Source: Sergeia podlipaevii (Eukaryota; Euglenozoa; Kinetoplastea; Trypanosomatida; Trypanosomatidae). Taken from it: 36,885 bases of DNA. The DNA lies in assembly GCA_030849805.1 (NCBI GenBank), contig JASANZ010002032.1:1-36885 (forward strand), written 5' to 3'. The notes under the pieces were generated by a model that did not search any database, had not been told where the DNA came from, and saw nothing but the letters and a program-made list of their open reading frames with translations. Shown one piece after another: positions 1-9,612 of this stretch (position 1 is its first letter; each line of letters starts with the position of its first letter). The position numbers were made by a program, and so were the translations under genes.

Positions 1-134
1 ATGACACCCCCCTCACCTGCCTTTTTCTTTCATATTCGCAACCAAAATAATATAAAATATAAACAACAGACAAAAAGCCCCCCAAAAAATATATATATAT
101 ATATATATAACACCACTACCACTCAAGCCTGGTA
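1..134. other. Start of the lipid kinase 3' UTR, window edge
   Basis: AT-rich with a (TA)n run near 91-108. It lies downstream of the lipid kinase stop; nothing else is visible. Confidence 0.6.
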
Positions 135-3100
135 CTACGCCCTAAAACAGAACCCACATTCCGCGTCGTCATCGTCCGCGCTGTCCACGCCGTCGCGTCG
201 ACGCGTTAACTTATCCCTCACCAGCCGCTCAAACGTGTCTAAACAAAACTCCCACGTCACCTCATCGCGTGCGTTCTCCATCGCTTCCTCTAGAAACGCC
301 GGCTGCATCAAGCGCGGACGACGACACAAGGAACCAATCTCGTACGCATTCAGCTGGAACTCCAGTGCCGCGATTTGAAGTAAGCGGGTGGTGCACAACA
401 TTACGACTTCAGCAGCATCAGCGGTCTCAACATCATAGCTTGCAGCGGCGGTAGAGGTTGGCGCCTGCGCACTCGCATCTCCATAAGTAGGAAATGCTCC
501 TGTGACATCAGTCTCTCCGCCGCCTTCATGCATAAACACAACATCCATGTGCGCCATAGTAGGTGACTTAAAGGAGCGCAAGGCCGCAATCTCGTCGTCT
601 CCCTCGACACCGTCCATCTCGCTACTGCCAAACTTCCCTTCGCAAGGGCTCGTCCTGTGGGTTGCTACCTTCTGACATGACTGATTCTTGTGCTTTTCAG
701 AAACCACCACCGGGGAAGCATAAACCAAGTCTTCAAAGGCCGAGACAACGGTAGTGGCAATGTCGGCGTCCGGCGCCGTAGTACCCGTGGTAGTCTTCCA
801 GGCGCCATAACTTTTAACTGTAGTGATAGGTGAGCCAACCAGAAAGGCGGCAAGATCGTCGTCTGCATACATGTCGCCGACACTTGTCGCGACATCACCA
901 TATGTATCCGATAGCATCCCTGTAGACGGTGGGCCTGGCAAGGTCACTGCTCCAGACACGACATGCTCCCCAGAAAGCAGCGAGGCACGCACAAGTGCGG
1001 CGTCTGCGTGCGCGTCCAAGTTGCGGATGTACGCCAGACTCCTCTGTGAGAACGGCCTACTCGACTGTGGCCACGAGAGCCACTCGTAATCTGGATCTGC
1101 AAAGCCGGCAGGGCAGATGTAGCTGTGATCAATGGGCACCAGGTGCGGCACGTCCTCTTTTGGGGATGAAAACGACGAAGCAATGTCGTCATCACTACCC
1201 TTGTCATGGCTTTTACATGTCCCTACTTGGTAGGACACAAGCACGTTACCGCCATGGCGATCGCCGTTTAGCGTGCGGATATCGAAAATAGCCAACGCGT
1301 GCACCTCCTCCACGTTGAACTTCCCTGGCAACACATCCGCAGCCTCGAGACAGTTGGGGAGGAATAACTGCAAGCTGCCAATACGTGGCGCCGCCGTCGC
1401 CCTGCCGAGTGCTTCCTCGCCATCTAGAGCGCCTTCAGATGGATTCTCGCCCACCTCAAGAGCCGCGTGAGGCCTATTCTTCCGCGTGCTCGTGTTGTCA
1501 TTAATGCTCGGTAGAGACAACGCGGGAGCAGCAGCTGCAGCAGCAGTGGTGATCATCGTAGATTGCGGGATGTGCAGGTGTGTGACCACCTCCAGAGTAG
1601 GTGGAACGCCAGCAAAATGGCCATGATCAAGCCCATAAGCAAGAACCTCCCGCCTGCTACCGCTACCTGGGGCAAACGCATCCGTTCTGTCGCTCTCGCG
1701 GTTGTTGTGTGGATTGTAGTCCTGGCCAATCTCCTCGTCTCTCGGCTTGAACACAGCCCTAATGGGACCTTTCTGTTTTGCACGATGCAGCTGCTGGTAC
1801 TGCTGCTGTTGCTGTGATGTCCTCTGAGAGTAAATCGACTGCATACTTGAGTCTGTCGCGATAGAACGGCTGAAAGCACTACGCCCCTGTTCTGTGGTGG
1901 CGTGATTCGCCAGATCGTCGACATCGCTATCATCGCCGTTGTCGCTGTCATCCCCTCCATCGTCATCGCGTACCATGTACGTGCCACCAGCGCTATTCTC
2001 ATGCAAAGAGAGCTCTATAGGGCGGCCGAGTACCCCTCCAAATGCTTTGATTGCTGTCGTAATGAGCATCTCCATCTCGGTGCCTTGCTCCCCTCCCAGA
2101 GTTGGGTTGTAATCGTTTAGGTTTAACTCCTTGACTGCGTGAGAGCTGAACGTGCTTGGACGGTACAAGGTAGATGTGTTGACGCCATACAGGCGTGGTT
2201 GAAGAGCCCAGTATGGCCTCTCACGCCGTACAGGCTGCAACTCTCGCGACACGCAGCCGCTGACCTTTTTCGTATGTTCTTTCTCTGCGGCAGCCTTCTC
2301 TTGCCCTTGCTCCTGGTAGTAGTGATGACTTAGATCGACCTCAACCAGAGTTTCTGCTAGCTGCGGCGGTGGCGTCGCAACGTGTGGGAGAAGCCCCGTA
2401 GCAGCCAGCGGGAAGGACGAGAACCGAGCAAGTCGCGAGTTACTCGCTAAACTCATATTGTAAGCATCAGAATGTTGGCGGGGAAGCTGGCGGAGAGCCC
2501 CATCCCCCTCCTCTCCCTTCGAGGTTGTAAAGAAAGTATCTTGGCTAGCCCCCGAGCCGTTTGTCGGAGCCATAACAGGCATCAGCGCCAGCGCCTCCGG
2601 TGACAGCGACGGCCTCTGCGCATCCCTCGCCTCCTTATCACGCGTAGTGCTGTCCTCCACGTCTGTGACCTCTCCTTCAGCAATCGTCGTTGTAGTGCTG
2701 CTGTTGTGCGCACCGTACAGGTCATCATCGTTGTCCTCAGTATCGTCCTCTCCGCATCCGCTGCCTTCGTCCACTGTATCATTGTCCTTGGTCGGTGTGC
2801 TTGTCCAGCGAGCCGCCTTCAGTGCGCTGGATGGAGTAAGAAAGAGCATGTCCTCTAGGGGCACCGTGATGGTCAAGCGAGCCATCGGCGATGTAACGTC
2901 CTCCATGCCGCTGTAGTGGCTGCTTTGCCTGATATGCGCAAAATCTCCCTGCAGACGTCTCGTCTCAATATAATTATCATTACTGCCACTACTACTACTA
3001 CGCGGCACAGCACCCCCAACACATGGCTGGAGAGCACAGCAATCAGGGGAAGAAGAAGAAGAATAAGAAATCATGTTTGTACGGTTGCTGTAATTGCGAA

Positions 3101-3485
3101 TAGTGGCATCATCACAACCCCCTAAAGAGGGACAGGTGCCGTCATAAAAGCACAACGGACCAGCAGCCGTGGTGGCACTCGCACAGACGGGCGCACTTCC
3201 ACCCACACCATCGCAAGGCCCTACGGCTAAGGCAGGTACGCTGTGCACTCTACGCCGGGTCCCCACGATCACACTGGTCATCGTGCTTTTGCTTTCCGTG
3301 GTGGCACCTGCCGTACTGTACTCCTCCTCACCGCCTAGGGACGACAAGTCAGAAAAGCCCGATGACATCTCATGGCTTCCGCCTTTGCTAGCTCCATGCA
3401 TGCGCTTCGTAAGTTTCTCCTGCTGCCCAACTGCTGCTGCTATCCCCACGCTAGTGTCACCACGGTATTTAGGCACAGTTGACAT
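135..3485 (-). CDS. Phosphatidylinositol 4-kinase, type II/gamma-like (PI3/PI4-kinase fold)
   Basis: Likely phosphorylates phosphatidylinositol at position 4 on internal membranes. Numbering is from the ATG at 3485; an in-frame TTG two codons upstream is not a credible start. The first ~490 residues are low-complexity, rich in Ser, Thr and acidic residues. The kinase core follows in the order seen in plant PI4K-gamma and type II enzymes: a glycine-rich loop GGTYMV (~500), VFKPRDEE with the likely ATP-binding Lys580, REVLAYGLDHGHFAGVPPT (~612-630), the catalytic loop LNGDRHGGNV (Asp742, Asn747), the metal-binding PIDHS (Asp786) and WLSWPQ (~802). A helical tail at ~1030-1097 resembles the family's C-terminus. 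Acidic and Gln-rich inserts split the core: ~65 residues between the Gly loop and Lys580, and ~200 residues before the tail. The stop is TAG. The family call is firm; the exact subclass is inference. Confidence 0.85.
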   Translation of the reverse strand: MSTVPKYRGDTSVGIAAAVGQQEKLTKRMHGASKGGSHEMSSGFSDLSSLGGEEEYSTAGATTESKSTMTSVIVGTRRRVHSVPALAVGPCDGVGGSAPVCASATTAAGPLCFYDGTCPSLGGCDDATIRNYSNRTNMISYSSSSSPDCCALQPCVGGAVPRSSSSGSNDNYIETRRLQGDFAHIRQSSHYSGMEDVTSPMARLTITVPLEDMLFLTPSSALKAARWTSTPTKDNDTVDEGSGCGEDDTEDNDDDLYGAHNSSTTTTIAEGEVTDVEDSTTRDKEARDAQRPSLSPEALALMPVMAPTNGSGASQDTFFTTSKGEEGDGALRQLPRQHSDAYNMSLASNSRLARFSSFPLAATGLLPHVATPPPQLAETLVEVDLSHHYYQEQGQEKAAAEKEHTKKVSGCVSRELQPVRRERPYWALQPRLYGVNTSTLYRPSTFSSHAVKELNLNDYNPTLGGEQGTEMEMLITTAIKAFGGVLGRPIELSLHENSAGGTYMVRDDDGGDDSDNGDDSDVDDLANHATTEQGRSAFSRSIATDSSMQSIYSQRTSQQQQQYQQLHRAKQKGPIRAVFKPRDEEIGQDYNPHNNRESDRTDAFAPGSGSRREVLAYGLDHGHFAGVPPTLEVVTHLHIPQSTMITTAAAAAAPALSLPSINDNTSTRKNRPHAALEVGENPSEGALDGEEALGRATAAPRIGSLQLFLPNCLEAADVLPGKFNVEEVHALAIFDIRTLNGDRHGGNVLVSYQVGTCKSHDKGSDDDIASSFSSPKEDVPHLVPIDHSYICPAGFADPDYEWLSWPQSSRPFSQRSLAYIRNLDAHADAALVRASLLSGEHVVSGAVTLPGPPSTGMLSDTYGDVATSVGDMYADDDLAAFLVGSPITTVKSYGAWKTTTGTTAPDADIATTVVSAFEDLVYASPVVVSEKHKNQSCQKVATHRTSPCEGKFGSSEMDGVEGDDEIAALRSFKSPTMAHMDVVFMHEGGGETDVTGAFPTYGDASAQAPTSTAAASYDVETADAAEVVMLCTTRLLQIAALEFQLNAYEIGSLCRRPRLMQPAFLEEAMENARDEVTWEFCLDTFERLVRDKLTRRRDGVDSADDDDAECGFCFRA

Positions 3486-3519
3486 AGTCAATAAGTAAAT
3501 ATATATATATGTATGTATT

Positions 3520-3607
3520 CTCAGGGATTAAACGGCAAATATATATATATATATATATATATGTAAAAGCGAGCCAGCGCCAAGTGCAAAAAAAAAGAAA
3601 AAAAAAA
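3520..3607 (-). promoter_or_regulatory. Spliced-leader acceptor region of the lipid kinase gene
   Basis: On the sense strand a long T tract (3588-3607, one interruption) is followed by an (AT)n run and then by the first AG, at 3521-3520. This would leave a 5' UTR of 34 bases before the ATG at 3485. Inferred from the trypanosomatid rule that the first AG after a pyrimidine tract is used. Confidence 0.5.
3539..3562. repeat. (AT)n microsatellite
   Basis: About 12 uninterrupted AT units lie between the T tract and the acceptor AG of the lipid kinase gene. A shorter AT run lies at 3501-3510. Such runs vary in length and could change the tract-to-AG spacing. Confidence 0.9.
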
Positions 3608-6258
3608 TTGACAAGTGCCTATATGTTCTCTTCGCGTTGCACACTGGCTCAAAAATACCTCAAACCAACAGCAGGGGGAAAAAAATAAAAAAAATGTGAG
3701 TCCTGCGGCGCTCTACACAATGAGCAAAAATGTCCAGTTGACTCAACAAATATGAAAAGCAAAACAAATAAAATAAAAAAAATGAATTTAGCGGCCGATA
3801 AACACGCCGATACGTCTTCCCTCAGCTGTAAACAAAAAAAAAAAAGAAGTTAAACTTTTCCAAATGGTTTCCCTTTTCTTCTTCTTTCTCAGTCTCAAAG
3901 CGTGGTTTCCTATGTGTATGCAATCCCCTCCTTGTTGTGCTTACGCATACACAAGCACGAACACACACACACACACCTTCCTCTATTCTAAAAATAAAAA
4001 ATAAAAAAAACGCGGGCAAGATGTGTACGCAAAGGGGCGTGTTTATGAAATAGGAAAAGTTATCCAAAATAGTAAGGGACATACAAGAAAAAAAAAAAGT
4101 TAGATGCAAAAAAATCGTCCAAGTACTAAAATGAATAATAATATACACAATGAAACGGGAGAAAAAAAGAAAAAAAAGAATGAAGGCAAAGCAACTACCT
4201 ACACAATTATATATATCACACGCTCCAACTGCACACAATGCACACAAACACTTTCGTTTTCTTGTGTGTATGTGAGTGAGTGCTTATGTGTCTACGCAAT
4301 CTTTGCCCTGCTAGTTTGAATCCAAACTGTACTCTGGCAAAATACGTAAATAAATAAAATAAATAGATAAACGCGCAGGTGTACTCGGAAGAGAGAGAGA
4401 GAGAATTTAAAAAAAAACTCTAGCCGAGAACTTGAAAGAAAAAACTGTTTGCTTTAGTTACTCGTCTCCTCGAACGTTTCTAAGTTATATATATATTGTG
4501 CTAGGTATTTATATATAACTAGATAGCTTTTCAACACGCTCTATATATACAAGTATAAGTATAGCGCCAACAGCTTTGGTAAGGTTGGATGTATTTTCTT
4601 GGCGTTTTATTTTTCTTTCTTTCTTTTCCTTTGTGGCGTGAGTGTGCTTCCTGCTTTCTTCTCCGGTTGTTTGTTTGTTTGTTTGTTCTAGCTATCCCTC
4701 TCCCTCTTTTTTTTTCTCTTTCCTCTCAATATCGATGGCTTGATGAGTGTGTGTCCAAAAGGAAGCAACACAGGCCAGCTTTGATATTAACTTTTTTTGT
4801 AGTTGTTGTTTGTTTGTGTGTGTTTGGGTGTGCGTGGAAGAGAGTGCGCGTAGCAAATGCAAAAAGTTTTTTTATATTTCGTAGCTACTTTGCCTTGTAA
4901 ATGGGAAAATAGCTAATTCAAAATATAGAAAATGCTTTGCCAACAATAGTTTTTTTAAGTGTTTCCGTACAACCTGCCTTTCCTTGAAAAAAAATATGGA
5001 AATGAGAAGGTTGCTTAGAAAAAACAAGCTGTAGCAATGTGGTAGGTAGCCAGTAGTACAAGAGAAAACAGATATCAAAAAAGAAACTTTTGTTGAACTA
5101 ATTCCCTTGGTAAGTTCCCCTATTTCGTTTTTCTTTCTGCTTTTCGTATCTTCTCCTCCGTGGCTTGAGTACGTGTGTGTATATGTGGCTACTCTGTCAC
5201 ACAGCAATGTGTGTAATAAAATGTAGTGGTGGTGGTGATGGTAGTCTTCGCAAGAAGGGTAAAATTGTGTGTTCGTATAAATGCAATGCGTGTCTATAAT
5301 AAATGAGAAGTCTTTCGATCAATTCTTGGAAGCGTTTGTAACTATTTGTTTTTCGTATGTACGTGTGCTTGTTTTTTTGTTTGTTTGTTTGTTTGATTGA
5401 AAAAAACTGTTCCTTTCCCCTAGTATGTGTTCTTTGTTTGTTTGTGTGAAGCGTTAGTACTATAGATAACTTTTGTTTTTCTTTGTTCAACCAATTGGCT
5501 ATTGTATGAAACAAATCTGAATAGTATCACAGCTAGTGTGTCCCCGCTTGTAATAGGTATTCTTTTTTCTTCCTTTCCTTTCTCGAAAACTTTCCTCCCC
5601 TTTATTTTTTTCCTTGCACAAGTCCCTTTTTAAAAATTCTTGGCTTGAGTGTATCAACTGCTTTTTTTTTAAAAAAAAATGCGTGGTGTGCCGTGAGGGT
5701 CCTTGATCACCTTACCTGCATGACATCAAAGAAAAAAAAAAGATGGTTTTGAAAAGATTGGATATGTTTTCTCAAGGCAGTTCCCTTTAAATTCTATACA
5801 TATATTTGTGTGTGTGTGTGTGTGTGTACTTAGTAATAATGTAGTTGGAGCAAAATATCAACAAGAAAAATGTGTTGATTAAAAAACAGTTTAGCAATAC
5901 ATATATATTCTTTCATCTTTCAATCTGACAAATATGTGGAGAAATCAATGCCGCTATCCGGTATGCGTACGCACACAAAAAAAAAAGGGAGTAAAATAAT
6001 GACAATAGTAAGTGAACGCTCTCATCTCCCCATGTCCCTCTTTCATTCTCTTCAACTCCCCATCCTCCCCTACGCTAGAACCGGATAATAATAGCTATCA
6101 TAATTGTGACAAGAAAATAGCAATACGGACAATAACGATAGTGAGAAGTAGATACCTCTCAATCGACCAATAATAGAAGTCACACGCACACAACAGCATC
6201 TCTCATAGAAAAGAGATATATATGAAAAAAAAAAAAGAGCACCTCTCTGCTGAGGAGA
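3608..6258. other. Long gene-free stretch, probably 3' UTR of the microprotein mRNA
   Basis: About 2.65 kb without a credible gene. Reading frames on either strand are short and translate homopolymer and microsatellite DNA. Visible structure: a (CA)n run at 3961-3976, (GTTT)n at about 4666-4687 and 5379-5394, (TG)n at 5807-5828, and an 11-bp inverted repeat at 4483-4493/4510-4520. No tRNA cloverleaf was found. It is much longer than the other spacers, so it could be a long regulated 3' UTR or hold an unrecognised non-coding RNA. Confidence 0.6.
4483..4520. repeat. Inverted repeat (hairpin-forming)
   Basis: The arm agttatatata at 4483-4493 is the exact reverse complement of tatatataact at 4510-4520, with a 16-base loop. 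The arms are AT-rich, so stability would be modest and chance occurrence is possible. Confidence 0.5.
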
Positions 6259-6429
6259 TTACTCAATGCGCTTCCTTTGATTTTGACGATTATCATACTG
6301 CTGTTGCATCCAGTCCCACTGTTCCCTGGAGGCCCCACCATCGTTCAGCATCGAAAGAGCAGCCGCAGCACACATAAAAACAAGGCCGTACCGGTACATG
6401 TACGTCTTCATGTTCCCCCATGCCACCAT
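6259..6429 (-). CDS. 56-residue single-pass membrane microprotein, unknown function
   Basis: I do not recognise this protein. It starts MVAWGNMKTYMYRYG, continues with a short hydrophobic helix (about residues 14-28) and ends in a polar, Gln/Arg-rich tail (REQWDWMQQQYDNRQNQRKR at 36-55), with a TAA stop. This layout resembles small accessory subunits of mitochondrial inner-membrane complexes, but that is inference. Support for a real gene: its base composition is coding-like within AT-rich spacer. A pyrimidine tract with an acceptor AG at 6590-6589 would also give a 159-base 5' UTR in which this ATG is the first. Met7 is an alternative start. An upstream in-frame extension covers repeat-like UTR and is unlikely to be coding. 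Confidence 0.5.
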   Translation of the reverse strand: MVAWGNMKTYMYRYGLVFMCAAAALSMLNDGGASREQWDWMQQQYDNRQNQRKRIE

Positions 6430-7147
6430 TGTGAGTAACTGTTGTATTATTGCTGCTGTTGACGGTGGTGGTGGTGATGGTGATGGTGATGGTGACTTTG
6501 CGTCAGTTTGCGCCAATGTACGTATATGTGGGTGTTGTTTATGGTTTGCTGCTAAAACTCTAATTTGTTGTTTTTCCGCTTTTTTGAAGAAGAAGAAGAT
6601 AAAAAAGGAACGGAGCAGCAATTTGTGTTTTACAAGGAAGTCGTGGCACACACTCATATGCAGACAGAAGAAAACGGAAAGAAGTGTGTTCTCTCCATTT
6701 TCTTTTTTTTTTGGGGGGGGGGAGGGGGGTAATTCAAAATGTTACAAAATAAAAATCGATACAAAGCAGGTGTATGAAGATTGCATTCATCATCATCAAC
6801 AACGCAAAACATCAAAAAAAAATAGGCATGAATGCATATATGTGGATGTGCGCATATATATATGTGTGTGTGTGTAAGATATGTGAGAGGGAAAGGGGTA
6901 AAAAGAAAAAAACGGGTGTCAGCACCATCCATTTTGTGGTAACCTTAAGAAAGGAAAAGCAATATTTGCGACTCCCCCTCTCTCTCTCTCTATCCATTCC
7001 TGTTTGCTTATCCTCCCCTTTAATCTTTCATTATTGTCTTCCTTTTTTTGTTTTTTTGTTTTCTTCTTCGCTACACTCGCCGCCTTTCATCTTGTGCCAT
7101 GCGCACGCTCATGCCACTCGTTCAGTGGGGGGGATAGTAGGGGGTGT
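6430..7147. other. Spacer: microprotein 5' UTR and SET-like gene 3' UTR
   Basis: The lower part holds the inferred leader of the microprotein, including a GGT/GAT microsatellite at about 6466-6494 and a probable acceptor at 6589-6612. The rest is 3' UTR of the SET-like gene. It contains a run of ten T then ten G, an A and six more G at about 6702-6729, and (TA)n/(TG)n near 6854-6875. No other gene is seen. Confidence 0.6.
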
Positions 7148-8260
7148 TCACTCCCTGGATAGAATCCTAGTGGCGTTGGTGACCTGCGCGTTCATTTCAT
7201 TTTTCAACGTATCCCCGCCTTCGCGAGAGAAGCGACGTAAATAGAGCACATCTCCCTCTTCAATGACAGTTATGGCACGTAAGGCAAAGAACCCACCCCC
7301 TTCTCGGAGAAGCTGTGGATCCATCAGTTCATGCTCAAGGTTCACCATGGGCTGCCCGTCAGCGCTCTCCTGGAGAATTGGTGAGGCACCGTGCTCGAAG
7401 AAGGGTAGCTGAAGCTCCTTGCACTGTTCCTTGAGCTTCTCCATGCCTTGGTAGGGGAAAAACTCGACGATGGTGTTGTGCGACGCGTCTTCCATCTGCG
7501 GTACACAGTCGATGAGGGGCATCAGCGTTGGTACGTACATCTCCGCAACTTTAGCCTTGAAGAAGTTGGTACCTGGAATGAAAGACTCGATAGCGGCTGG
7601 TTCAATCGGCTGAGAGCGCAGATGCAGGCAACTTAGAGAGCAAAAAAAGTTCGCTAGAAAAGTCTCCGGTTCCTCGCAGGCATCGGTGGCCATCTCGGAG
7701 AGAATATGATCCATCACACCCGCCGCATCCTCGCGCTCCTTGGCGATGCCGTTTGAGATGCCCTCCTTTCCCCGTGTATCCTCCAATAAAAAATGAATAT
7801 ACGGTGTATACGGTGAGTCCTCAAGAGACGCGATGCGCGTCATCCACCCAGCCTGTGCAAACTCAAACATACAGCCTGACTTGAGATAGCTAAGTCGATC
7901 ATTGTAATTCATCCAGTTTAGCTGAATAGGAAAGGCCGTAAAGGAGCAATTGAACATCTCCCTCGCCACTACAAGGTAATTGAAGCATGAAGCCACAGGG
8001 CATGTAATGATAGCCTGACCAGGGGCAAGCTCCTTCGAGGCACGCAGGCATCTTGCAAAATGCACGGTGGATGTCATTCGAACATTTCCGTACGCACGGC
8101 ACTGATGTTCCTTGCACCATTGTTGGAAGGCTGTCATGGTCTCCTTCTTGTAAAGCCACGTGCCCACTTCCATCACTATCTGAGGTCTCTTGTCAGTATC
8201 GCGATGCACTGGAAGGGGTATCTCAGAAGCCAACTTGCGAGGCAAACATCGTCGCAGCAT
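7148..8260 (-). CDS. SET-domain-like protein (degenerate LSMT/SETD type), probably mitochondrial
   Basis: A 370-residue protein. RASKELAPGQAIITCPVA (73-90) resembles the first strands of a SET domain of the Rubisco-LSMT/SETD3 class. LMPLIDCVPQMEDASHNT (246-263) sits where the cofactor-binding D-x-x-N-H-S...N motif belongs. FFALRAITVIEEGDVLYLRR (324-343) matches the C-terminal 'A-x-R-x-I-x-x-G-E-E...Y' block. The Asn-His pair is replaced by Pro-Gln, so methyltransferase activity is doubtful and the fold may serve in binding or assembly. The N-terminus MLRRCLPRKLASEIPL is basic without early acids, consistent with mitochondrial import. The start is the first ATG after the inferred acceptor. Which complex it serves is not visible from sequence. 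Confidence 0.62.
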   Translation of the reverse strand: MLRRCLPRKLASEIPLPVHRDTDKRPQIVMEVGTWLYKKETMTAFQQWCKEHQCRAYGNVRMTSTVHFARCLRASKELAPGQAIITCPVASCFNYLVVAREMFNCSFTAFPIQLNWMNYNDRLSYLKSGCMFEFAQAGWMTRIASLEDSPYTPYIHFLLEDTRGKEGISNGIAKEREDAAGVMDHILSEMATDACEEPETFLANFFCSLSCLHLRSQPIEPAAIESFIPGTNFFKAKVAEMYVPTLMPLIDCVPQMEDASHNTIVEFFPYQGMEKLKEQCKELQLPFFEHGASPILQESADGQPMVNLEHELMDPQLLREGGGFFALRAITVIEEGDVLYLRRFSREGGDTLKNEMNAQVTNATRILSRE

Positions 8261-8304
8261 TTGCTTTTTTTTTTTGCTTTTTTGTGATTTTTTTTCGTTA
8301 ATGA

Positions 8305-8330
8305 CTGGGATGCATAAAAGAAAAGAGGAC
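8305..8330 (-). promoter_or_regulatory. Spliced-leader acceptor region of the SET-like gene
   Basis: The sense strand reads a CT-rich tract ending in cccag, with the AG at 8306-8305. This gives a 44-base 5' UTR with no ATG before 8260. Confidence 0.5.
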
Positions 8331-9612
8331 CTACAATGAGTATGCTTCTATTTTAATGCCAATATTAAAAAAAAAAAAAAAAAGAGTACTCTACCACCCG
8401 GTATTTGCTTGAGTGGTTTGTCCCCTTTTCTCCCCTTTCTTGTTAGAGAAAGGTTTGCTTGCTCGTATACGTGTTAGAGAGAAAAGAAAAAAAATGTAGC
8501 GCTTCTTCTTGGTATCAAGCAACTTTCTACTTAAGTAGAGAATATCAAGCAAAAACAAAATGATTTAAAAAAAAAAAAATGTATGCTTTGTGCATGAAAT
8601 AAAGTAACAAATAGGAAAGGTTCTAGCCAGTGCAACCATCATGGCGCCGTCTCTCCTCAGCAATAACCAGAAAAGAAAAAAGTGGATAGATATGAAAGTG
8701 CAGCTTAAAAAGCAATCCTTTACAACAAGTGTGTGCGCGTGTGTGCAAAGATGCATCACTCACTCTTGTTCAATCTGCTTTTGTGCTTGCTTATTTTTCC
8801 AATTTTTTTATTATTATTATTTTTTTTTGCTTGGTGGCATAGCTGTGATACATCATGCAGCATATAGATGGTGGCAAAATAAAGGAAAAAAAATTGTAAT
8901 AGGAACACAAGAAAATATGCAAGCAGAAGAGAGTGTACATATGAAACGAGTAGGAAGTTCTATATAGATATAAATATATCACTCTCGCGCTTTCCCCCTT
9001 TCTATCCTTCTCAAATACTCGCTCATAGTGCATAGCCCACTGCTAATAGTTTCAAGCAAACAAAAAAAAAGAAGCTGCAAGAAGCGTTTGTGTACATATA
9101 CATCTAGGAAATAGATAAAAAAAAAACAGCACGACTACTGAATAGAGGCCAACAAGCACACAAAAATACCAACAGCTGAGCAATCCAGTAATGCACTGGC
9201 AATGAAATCCTTCACTGTACTTCCATTAGCAAGTCCCACTTCATGCTTTCAGCACGCCAAAAATTATAAAAGTGCACGTTACAAGGAAAGGAAACAATAA
9301 ACCCAAAGAAAAAAAAGGGGGGAGAGACTGGTTTCCTTTCATTTTGAAAAAAGTTTTACATCAGCCTTTACACTTCTCTCCGTCTAGCAGAAAAACGTTC
9401 TATAAATAAATATATTTAAAACAAATGAAAAGTGTCGTCCTTCGGCCCAATGCATTCTATCTGGCACATTGTGTGTGGCTTCACATACACACCAATATGA
9501 AGAAATGTATCGCCCTCATACTCATTATCATCATTTTTTCATGCTTCTCCTGTTTTCCTTCCGCAATATAGCGTTTTATTTTTAAAAAAATAAAATCCTC
9601 TCCTTCCACCCG
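8331..9612. other. Spacer, 3' UTR of CFAP57
   Basis: About 1.3 kb of AT-rich DNA with A runs (8366-8382, 8567-8579 and others). Two A runs end in ATG on the plus strand (8494 and 8579). I see no supported gene. Slightly GC-richer patches lie near 9180-9260 and 9430-9520, without a reading frame that looks coding. Confidence 0.6.

Noticed and set aside
1..378. Plus-strand 125-codon frame at the window start
   Set aside because: Overlaps the end of the lipid kinase and runs through (TA)n; antisense shadow.
3822..4247. 141-codon minus-strand frame in the long spacer
   Set aside because: Almost all Phe, Cys/Val and Thr/His runs from homopolymers and (CA)n; no coding character.
4309..4330. tRNA-like T-arm (gtttgaatccaaac)
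   Set aside because: No matching acceptor, D or anticodon arms around it; the small stem has the wrong loop length.
6430..6657. N-terminal extension of the microprotein
   Set aside because: It covers a microsatellite and the inferred splice acceptor; the first ATG after the acceptor is at 6429.
9497..9571. Plus-strand mini-frame looking like a lipoprotein signal peptide
   Set aside because: Antisense to all transcription here, only about 24 codons, in AT-rich UTR; hydrophobicity comes from AT-rich codons.
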